This document shows positions 5,557 through 10,534 of a stretch of DNA of 10,534 nucleotides, in pieces; positions within the stretch are counted from its first letter, which is position 1, and every line of letters begins with the position of its first letter. The translations under genes and the position numbers were made by a program. The stretch spans positions 1 to 10,534 of the forward strand of contig JAEVZE010000322.1 in NCBI GenBank assembly GCA_023392395.1, written 5' to 3'. Origin of the DNA: Bacillota bacterium. GTDB lineage: Bacteria; Bacillota; Clostridia; Christensenellales; Aristaeellaceae. The notes under the pieces were generated by a model, which saw only the letters and a list, made by a program, of their open reading frames with translations, made no database searches and was not told where the DNA came from.

Positions 5557-6417
5557 TCACTTCTTGCCGGTAATGGCGGTCTGGTTCTGGTTGGGGCTGG
5601 AGCGCGGGGTGAGGTTGGGGAAGCGCCGTTCCAGCGCGGCCAGCGAAATCTCCACGTCCTCGTGCACCTCGTCCGGGGTGAAGCAGCCCACGGTGACCAT
5701 GTCGCAGTCCCTAAGGGTCGCCCAGCTGAACGTCAGGCCGATGTAGGGGGTGACGCGGCCCGCGGCCATGGACTTGATGGTCATGACCGGCTTCTTCGCG
5801 CTGTGGATGATGCCCGAAACCGACTCCACCTCCACCTGCATCAAAAAGCCCATGCAGTTGTAGATCTGGATATAGGTCTCCACATCGTAGTCATTGGCGT
5901 CGGAATAGACGATGAGCTCCGGCATGTGGGCGGACAGCCCCGGGATCATCCCGGCGTCCCGGATCATCTTGGTGTAGTCGTCCAGCCGCGTGAGTTCGCG
6001 CTTGTTTTTGTTGACCAGCTGCTCCGCGCAGGAGTGGTGCAGCAGGCAGAAGGTGGAGCCCGCCTTCGCGGAGCGCCTCACGACCGCCTCCGCCTCGCGC
6101 CGGGCCTCCGGGGAGTCCGACACGTTGAGGATGGGCGTGTCGATGATGTGGATCTTCTTGCCGGTCTTGTCCTGAGCGTAGGAGATGGCGTCCTGCATCA
6201 GCGGGATTTCGCCGATGATGCCCATCAGCGAATCGACGCCGTGGGAGAGGAACGCGTCCAGCATCGGAAAGAAATCCTCGGGCTTGGCATACCGGTTCTT
6301 GATCTGCTGGTCCGCCGCGGGGCTGGTGTGGCTCCAGCCCAGCATCCAGTTGGTGCCAATCAGCATGCGGGAAAGCGATACCCCCGCGACGTCCGTTCTC
6401 GGAAACATGGTTTGCAT
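5557..6417 (-). CDS. Uncharacterised protein resembling aldo/keto reductases (probable TIM barrel)
   Basis: This is a 286-residue soluble protein without signal peptide or membrane segments. ATG 6417 has AAAGGAG upstream on the - strand, with about ten bases between; a second ATG at residue 4 is less well placed. The opening VSLSRMLIGTNWMLGW (13-28) and the closing part MTIKSMAAGRVTPYIGL (212-228) and MVTVGCFTPDEVHEDVEISLAAL (240-262) resemble the first strand and the last beta-alpha units of aldo/keto reductases. The usual catalytic Asp/Tyr/Lys/His set is not evident; HH at 127-128 and Cys124/Cys130 are noticeable. It is the last gene of the operon, 36 bases after the hydroxypyruvate-isomerase-like gene, so it probably acts on the same sugar-derived compound. 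The fold call is moderate and the function is unknown; it may be an isomerase, aldolase or lyase rather than an oxidoreductase. Confidence 0.65.
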   Translation of the reverse strand: MQTMFPRTDVAGVSLSRMLIGTNWMLGWSHTSPAADQQIKNRYAKPEDFFPMLDAFLSHGVDSLMGIIGEIPLMQDAISYAQDKTGKKIHIIDTPILNVSDSPEARREAEAVVRRSAKAGSTFCLLHHSCAEQLVNKNKRELTRLDDYTKMIRDAGMIPGLSAHMPELIVYSDANDYDVETYIQIYNCMGFLMQVEVESVSGIIHSAKKPVMTIKSMAAGRVTPYIGLTFSWATLRDCDMVTVGCFTPDEVHEDVEISLAALERRFPNLTPRSSPNQNQTAITGKK

Positions 6418-6453
6418 GGTTTTATCTCTCCTTTGGCGTTGTGCTTTTTCTTA

Positions 6454-7218
6454 TCAACGTTCGCAGCCCTGCTCAAACAGCGCCCGCGCTTCCTTGAGGC
6501 CTTCTTCGACGGGCTGCTTGGGGAAGTATTCCAGCCCGGCGCATCCGTCATAGCCCATTTCGCGGATGGCGGCGAAGATATTCCGGTAGTTCAGTTCGCC
6601 GGTGCCCAGTTCGCTCCGGCCGGGGTTGCCCGCGGCGTGGAAGTGCCCGATGAAGGGCAGCGCGCGCGTAACGCGGCGGATCAGATCCCCCTCGGTGATC
6701 TGCTGGTGGTAGAGGTCAAATAGCATTTTGACGTTCGGGCTGCCCACAGCCTTAAGCACCTTCACGGCCTCATCGACTGTGGTCAGATAGTAGCCCGGAT
6801 GGTCGATCAGGTTCAGCGGCTCAAGCAGCAGGGTGATGCCGGAACGTTCGAGAATGGGCGCGGCCTTTTTCAGGCAGTCGATCATTGCGCCGCGCTGTGC
6901 GTCCCGGGGAAGGCCGGTATCCTGTCCGCACTGGGAGATCAGATTTTTGCAGTCCAGGGTCTTCGCGGCGCCGATGCTTTCCTCGAGGCCCTTCAGGTAG
7001 TCCGTATGCCCGGCAGGGTCCACCAGACTGAAAAAGCGGGTGCACATCCCGGCGGGCGTCAACTTCCATTCGCGCTGTGCATCACGCATTTTTTCCAGGT
7101 CTTTGTCCCACCAGCCCCAGAATTCGTAGGTGTCGTAGCCCGCCTCGCGTGTCAGGCGCATGGCCTCGGGCGCCGGAATGCCCCGGAAGATTGCGTCGAT
7201 GCAAACGGAAAGCTTCAC
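6454..7218 (-). CDS. Hydroxypyruvate isomerase-like TIM-barrel protein (sugar isomerase/epimerase superfamily)
   Basis: The 254-residue protein belongs to the xylose-isomerase-like TIM-barrel superfamily and most resembles hydroxypyruvate isomerase (Hyi), which interconverts hydroxypyruvate and tartronate semialdehyde; relatives act on other keto sugars. The start chosen is GTG 7218, nine bases after AAAAGGAG. The frame is open for 45 more codons upstream, but that stretch includes a hairpin and is low-complexity, so it is not counted. Likely metal ligands are Glu133 (LLLEPLN), Asp168 (LFDLYHQQ), His194 (HFHAAGNPGR) and Glu230 (GLEYFP). The block NPGRSELGTGELNYRNIF (198-215) matches the signature around the Hyi active site closely. 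Where E. coli Hyi has Gln, this protein has His194, as in tagatose/psicose epimerases, so the substrate may be a keto sugar. It lies 88 bases after the binding-protein gene and before the aldo/keto-reductase-like gene in one operon. Confidence 0.8.
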   Translation of the reverse strand: MKLSVCIDAIFRGIPAPEAMRLTREAGYDTYEFWGWWDKDLEKMRDAQREWKLTPAGMCTRFFSLVDPAGHTDYLKGLEESIGAAKTLDCKNLISQCGQDTGLPRDAQRGAMIDCLKKAAPILERSGITLLLEPLNLIDHPGYYLTTVDEAVKVLKAVGSPNVKMLFDLYHQQITEGDLIRRVTRALPFIGHFHAAGNPGRSELGTGELNYRNIFAAIREMGYDGCAGLEYFPKQPVEEGLKEARALFEQGCER

Positions 7219-7261
7219 GTCGTTTCGCTCCTTTTCGCCCGATGGGCACTTGGATGACGGA

Positions 7262-7288
7262 CGGCCCCGCCTCGCGTTGGCGGGGCCG
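7262..7288 (-). terminator. Strong hairpin after the sugar-binding protein gene (no T-run)
   Basis: A perfect 10-bp stem (cggccccgcc at 7262-7271, ggcggggccg at 7279-7288) with a 7-base loop lies between the binding-protein stop and the isomerase start. With no T-run in either direction it is better read as an mRNA-stabilising or partial-termination element that lets the binding protein be made in excess over the downstream enzymes. Confidence 0.5.
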
Positions 7289-7306
7289 CCCGCGGGTTTC
7301 GGTGGT

Positions 7307-8623
7307 TTAGAAGCCCTGTGCGAGGATCTTGTCGCAGGCGGTCTGGCACTCATCCATCGAGGCCTGAATGTCCTTGCCCGCGATCACGTTGGTGCACATG
7401 GTGTTGAGGGGGCCGCTGGGGAAGGCGTCGATCTGGCTCCACACCGGGATCGGCGGATCGCCCTGCACGGCGCGCTCAGCCTGCAGCGGGAAGGTCTTCA
7501 TCCAGTCGCTGCCGTAGAACGCGTCGGCCATGACTTCCTTGCGGGAGTTGATCAGGTTGACGGCGCTGCAGATCTTGATCTGGCCGGCGGTGGAGCAGAA
7601 GTACTTGATCCACTCGCGGGCGGCTTCGGGCTCCTTGGAGGTCTTCATCAGGCAGATGGGCGCGGAGAACGCGATGGAGCTGACGCCCTCGCCGGTGGTG
7701 GAGCACATCACGGTGGAGCCGGTCTTATCGGCCAGCTGGGGCGCGTCCGACTTGACGGAGGTCATGAAGTCGGCGTTGACGCCGATGACCATCGAGGCCT
7801 TCTCCGCCATGTATTCGTTGGCGGCCTTGAAGGACGGGTCGATGACGGAAGGCGTGCAGATCTTGTCGGTGTTGATGGCGTCATACATCAACTTCAGCGA
7901 GGCCAGGCCCTCGGGCGAATTGAACGCCATCTTCTTGTACTCGGTGTCCATGATGCGGCCGCCGTGACCGGCCAAGAGGGAGAACCAGGTCTGGTCGAAG
8001 CGGGAATCGCCCACGCTCCACACAAAACCGGAGCGCACGATGTTGCCGGCTTCGTCGTACTTGGTCAGCTTCTTGCCGACCTCGATCAGTTCGGCGTAGG
8101 TGGCGGGCAGCTTTTCGATGCCAGCCTCCTTGAAGTGGTCCATATTGTAGGCGATGACGCGGGTGTCCATGCGCCACGGGATGCCGTAGATGCCGCCGTT
8201 CACGCGGACTTCTTCCACCGCCGCCGGGAAGTAGGCGTCGTCGCCGCCCAGTTCCTGGTACAGGTCGGTGATCTCGGCCGGACCAAACTGGCCCTGGCCC
8301 ATCTGCACCATCGAGGAGGTGAAGAAGGCGTCGCACACGTCGGGCGCTTCGCCGCCGGTGCAGGCCAGCGTCAGCTTGGTCAGCGCCTGGCCCCAGTCAA
8401 TCAGCGAGAAGTTCACGGTAATGCCGGTCTTGTCCTTGAAATCCGCCACCATCTCATTGAGCGCGGTTTCCTGTGCGGTCGGGTCCGAGCCGTACTTCTG
8501 CATTGTGAAGGTGATGGTCTTGCCCGCCAGCGGCTTGTCCTCCGCCATTGCGGGTACCATGAGCGCGAACGCGAGCAGGAGCGCCAGGGTCAATGCCAAG
8601 AGTCGGTTACCGCGTGTCTTCAT
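7307..8623 (-). CDS. Sugar ABC transporter substrate-binding protein (family 1)
   Basis: This 438-residue extracellular solute-binding protein serves the two CUT1 permeases encoded upstream in the operon. ATG 8623 has AAGGAGG eight bases upstream. The signal peptide covers residues 1-27, with a basic start, a leucine/alanine core and a likely signal peptidase I site AMA/E28; there is no lipobox cysteine. Typical family parts are ITFTMQKYGSDPTAQETALNEMVADFKDKTGITVNF near the mature start, GGEAPDVCDAFF, the hinge segment NGGIYGIPWRMDTRVIAYNMDHFKEAG and LPATYAELIEVGKKLT, and a C-terminal EAAREWIKYFCSTAGQIK. Several cysteines occur in the mature part, for example in GGEAPDVCD, FCSTAG and CQTACD. 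It likely binds an oligosaccharide or glycoside; the neighbouring GH35 enzyme hints at a galactoside, but the ligand cannot be read from the sequence. Confidence 0.93.
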   Translation of the reverse strand: MKTRGNRLLALTLALLLAFALMVPAMAEDKPLAGKTITFTMQKYGSDPTAQETALNEMVADFKDKTGITVNFSLIDWGQALTKLTLACTGGEAPDVCDAFFTSSMVQMGQGQFGPAEITDLYQELGGDDAYFPAAVEEVRVNGGIYGIPWRMDTRVIAYNMDHFKEAGIEKLPATYAELIEVGKKLTKYDEAGNIVRSGFVWSVGDSRFDQTWFSLLAGHGGRIMDTEYKKMAFNSPEGLASLKLMYDAINTDKICTPSVIDPSFKAANEYMAEKASMVIGVNADFMTSVKSDAPQLADKTGSTVMCSTTGEGVSSIAFSAPICLMKTSKEPEAAREWIKYFCSTAGQIKICSAVNLINSRKEVMADAFYGSDWMKTFPLQAERAVQGDPPIPVWSQIDAFPSGPLNTMCTNVIAGKDIQASMDECQTACDKILAQGF

Positions 8624-8659
8624 GGGATGCGCCTCCTTGTTGATGTGGGTTTAATTTCA

Positions 8660-8675
8660 AAGGGCCCTTGCCCTT
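8660..8675 (-). other. Short hairpin between MalG-type and binding-protein genes
   Basis: A 6-bp stem (aagggc/gccctt) with a 4-base loop lies just after the MalG-type stop on the - strand, followed by a single extra T and then GAAATT. It is too weak for a firm terminator call and may only modulate expression or processing between permease and binding protein. Confidence 0.3.
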
Positions 8676-8679
8676 CGGA

Positions 8680-9531
8680 CTACCCCTTCACCGCGCCGGC
8701 GGACAGGCCGCTGATCAGGTACTTCTGCAGGAAGCCGAACAAGATGATCGCCGGGAAGGTGATGATGACCGCGGTGGTCACGGTCAGCGACATGTTGGAG
8801 ATGCCGCCGTACTGGCCGATGTAGTCGTAGATGCCCACCGACGCGGGCTTTAGGGAATTGTCCGTCAGGATGACCGACGCCCACATGAACTCGTTCCACG
8901 CCAGGATGAACGAGTAGATGGCGGTGGCGGCGATGCCTGGGACCGAGATGGGCAGCGCGATCTTGAAGAAGATGCCGATGCGGGAGCAGCCGTCGATGGT
9001 CGCGCTCTCCTCCAGCGCCATGGGCACCGACTGGCTGAAGTAGCTCTTCATCATCAGCGTGCAGAACGGGATGCCCCACACGGTGTAGGCGATGACCAAG
9101 CCCTGGTAGGTGTTGGTCAGGTGGGCGTTGAACATCAGGAAGTAGAAGGAGATGAACGGCAGCGTGCCCGGGATCAACTGCGATACGATCATCAGGATCG
9201 AAGTGAATTTCTGCGTTTTGCGCTGCGCGAACCGGCTGATGGAATACCCGCACAGAGAGGCAACCGCCACGCAGATCACCGTGGTCAGCCCCGCCACAAA
9301 CAGCGAATTGCCGATGTAGCGCAGTAGCGGCAGCGACTTCCACACCTGCACGTAGTTGCCAAAGTCCAAATGGCTTGGGAACCAGGTGGGCGGCGACAGC
9401 ATGACTTCCTCGCGGGGCTTCAGAGAGGTAATCACCATCCAGTAGTACGGGAACATCACGAACAGGACGGCAAAGATCATGACCGCCCAGTGGCGGATGG
9501 CGTCCAGAACCCGGTTGAGTTTTGATTGCAC
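8680..9531 (-). CDS. Carbohydrate ABC transporter permease, MalG type (CUT1)
   Basis: The 283-residue inner-membrane permease forms the translocation channel together with the MalF-type protein. The start is GTG 9531, supported by AAAGGAGG eight bases upstream. About six hydrophobic segments are visible: near residues 14-36, 73-97, 110-132, 141-162, 197-220 and 249-268. The cytoplasmic EAA loop is clear (EESATIDGCSRIGIFFKIALP, starting at residue 174) and is the contact to the ATPase. The early motif FPYYWMVITSLKP (27-39) and the C-terminal LQKYLISGLSAGAVKG are hallmarks of MalG-type proteins. The gap to the MalF-type gene is 16 bases. No ATPase gene is present in the operon, as is common in Firmicutes CUT1 systems that share one MsmX-type ATPase. 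Confidence 0.95.
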   Translation of the reverse strand: MQSKLNRVLDAIRHWAVMIFAVLFVMFPYYWMVITSLKPREEVMLSPPTWFPSHLDFGNYVQVWKSLPLLRYIGNSLFVAGLTTVICVAVASLCGYSISRFAQRKTQKFTSILMIVSQLIPGTLPFISFYFLMFNAHLTNTYQGLVIAYTVWGIPFCTLMMKSYFSQSVPMALEESATIDGCSRIGIFFKIALPISVPGIAATAIYSFILAWNEFMWASVILTDNSLKPASVGIYDYIGQYGGISNMSLTVTTAVIITFPAIILFGFLQKYLISGLSAGAVKG

Positions 9532-9547
9532 GACCGCTGCCTCCTTT

Positions 9548-10471
9548 CTAAATGTTCCTGTCCTGGTTGATGGTCTTGCGCAGGTACATGACTGCGGGCA
9601 CCATCGCGATCAGCATCATCACCACCGAGATGGCCGCGCCGTAGCTGTAGCGGAACTTGATGAACGCCTCGGTGTACACCGAAACCGCCATCACCCGCGT
9701 CATGTTCAGCGGGCCGCCCTTGGTGACCAGGTAGCTGAGGTTGAAGTTGTTGAACTGCCAGATGGCCTCGAGCAAAAGAGAGGTCTCGATCACCGGCATC
9801 AGCGTGGGCAGCGTGACTTTGAAAAAGCGCTGCGCTGCGTTCGCGCCGTCGATCGTCGAGGCCTCCATCAGCTCGGTCGGCACCGTCTGAAGGCCCGCCA
9901 GGAACATGACCATCAAAAACGGGAAGATGGCCCACACGTTGATCATGATGATGGAGAGCAGCGGCATCGAGAAGAAGCCCCAGAATACCTGGGTGGAACC
10001 CAGGAAGTTGATCGGGCGGCTGATCCAGCCCAACTCCATGAAGAGCTTGCTGATGGGGCTGAACGTCTCGTTGAGCAGCAACTGCCAGATGACCGAGGTC
10101 ACCAGCGGGGGCGTGACCCAGGGCGCTAAAAACATCGCGCGGAACGCCGCCCGCCCGCGGAAGCGTTTGTTCAGCTCGTTGGCCACCAGCATCGCAAACA
10201 CCGACGCGATCAACAGCGACAGCACCGAGAACGCGATGGTGTTGCCGATGACCTGATAGATGTCGGGGTTTGACAGCGCCTCAAGATAATTGGCGATGCC
10301 GACGAAATCCACCGTGGGCTTGAGCAGGTACTTGTCCATAAAGGACAGGCGGATGGAGTCCAAGCTGGGATAGATCTGTACAAACAAAACGCCGACAAGC
10401 GCCGGGACCATGATGATGAGCGGGGTCAGCCTGTCGAGGGTCTTCACAAAGTCCGTCCGTTGCGTTTTCAT
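9548..10471 (-). CDS. Carbohydrate ABC transporter permease, MalF type (CUT1)
   Basis: The protein has 307 residues from ATG 10471, chosen because GGAG lies eight bases upstream; a GTG six codons earlier (10489) has an AGAAGG directly abutting it, too close to serve. It is the partner of the MalG-type permease in a sugar importer. Hydrophobic segments are seen near residues 17-36, 76-98, 111-132, 169-192, 223-241 and 278-297. The EAA loop runs from residue 203 (EASTIDGANAAQRFFKVTLP), and the segment NFNLSYLVTKGGPLNMT (242-258) is typical of MalF-type proteins near the C-terminus. It is the first visible gene of the transport operon; the operon promoter is not convincingly visible in the 60 bases left of the window and is probably beyond the edge. 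Confidence 0.94.
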   Translation of the reverse strand: MKTQRTDFVKTLDRLTPLIIMVPALVGVLFVQIYPSLDSIRLSFMDKYLLKPTVDFVGIANYLEALSNPDIYQVIGNTIAFSVLSLLIASVFAMLVANELNKRFRGRAAFRAMFLAPWVTPPLVTSVIWQLLLNETFSPISKLFMELGWISRPINFLGSTQVFWGFFSMPLLSIIMINVWAIFPFLMVMFLAGLQTVPTELMEASTIDGANAAQRFFKVTLPTLMPVIETSLLLEAIWQFNNFNLSYLVTKGGPLNMTRVMAVSVYTEAFIKFRYSYGAAISVVMMLIAMVPAVMYLRKTINQDRNI

Positions 10472-10498
10472 ACGATCCGCTCCACGCACCCTTCTCGC

Positions 10499-10514
10499 GC
10501 GGCTTTAAGGCCGC
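10499..10514. other. Short hairpin upstream of the MalF-type gene
   Basis: A 5-bp GC stem (gcggc/gccgc) with loop tttaag lies 28 bases upstream of the chosen start. It may be part of a leader or operator that continues past the window edge; I see no clear -10/-35 here. Confidence 0.25.
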
Positions 10515-10534
10515 ATGAATGTGTTATCGAGCAC

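Noticed and set aside
5428..6723. 431-codon open frame on the + strand across the aldo/keto-reductase-like gene
   Set aside because: It runs through a hairpin cluster and two operon junctions and has shadow-type composition; both overlapped - strand genes have good starts and ribosome binding sites.
7219..7353. 45-codon N-terminal extension of the hydroxypyruvate-isomerase-like gene
   Set aside because: The extension overlaps the end of the binding-protein gene and a hairpin and is low-complexity, while GTG 7218 has a well-spaced AAAAGGAG and begins at the expected first strand of the barrel.
7160..8824. Long open frame on the + strand opposite the sugar-binding protein gene
   Set aside because: It is antisense to a clear family 1 binding protein, rich in Gly/Val/His/Asp as expected from GC-rich complement reading, and shows no recognisable domain or ribosome binding site.
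10472..10489. GTG 10489 as start of the MalF-type permease
   Set aside because: The only purine-rich motif abuts this GTG with no spacing, whereas ATG 10471 has GGAG at eight bases.

Overview
The window is GC-rich and tightly packed, with strong AGGAGG-type ribosome binding sites before nearly every gene and intrinsic terminators. Two ABC solute-binding proteins carry Sec signal peptides. This, together with a CUT1 sugar transporter lacking its own ATPase gene, points to an anaerobic Clostridia-like member of the Bacillota, perhaps a gut lineage of the Christensenellales type. That placement is an inference from gene style, not from a marker gene.

Left block (1-2626, + strand): the 3' part of a methionine-type ABC permease (metI-like), its binding protein (metQ-like), then a small NifX/NafY-type cofactor-binding protein and a NifB-type radical SAM protein. 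The last two are 14 bases apart and match the two domains that are fused in many diazotroph NifB proteins, but here they are separate genes in reversed order. No nitrogenase structural gene is in the window. A strong terminator hairpin lies between metQ and the NifX-like gene, ending one base before that gene's ribosome binding site, so the pair is probably expressed by read-through or from a promoter inside metQ. The NifB-like protein keeps the radical SAM CxxxCxxC, HPC and HCxxC motifs but lacks the cysteine that normally follows the radical SAM motif (NRKYDC in classical NifB). This is the most interesting part of the window. It suggests a nitrogenase-like enzyme or other complex metallocofactor system near a sulfur-compound transporter.

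Middle (2627-2868): a 242-base convergent intergenic region holding four successive hairpins, including a perfect 36-base palindrome, and closing with an intrinsic terminator.

Right block (2869-10534, - strand), read from high to low coordinates: two CUT1 permeases (MalF type and MalG type), a family 1 sugar-binding protein, a hydroxypyruvate-isomerase-like TIM-barrel enzyme, and an uncharacterised protein resembling aldo/keto reductases. A terminator follows, then a G-rich hairpin cluster. Last comes a separately promoted cytoplasmic GH35 beta-galactosidase-like enzyme that contains an exact 33-base in-frame tandem duplication. The likely logic is import of an oligosaccharide or glycoside, cytoplasmic hydrolysis by the GH35 enzyme, and further conversion of an unusual sugar or sugar acid by the isomerase-like proteins. 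The ATPase would be supplied by a shared MsmX-type protein encoded elsewhere.
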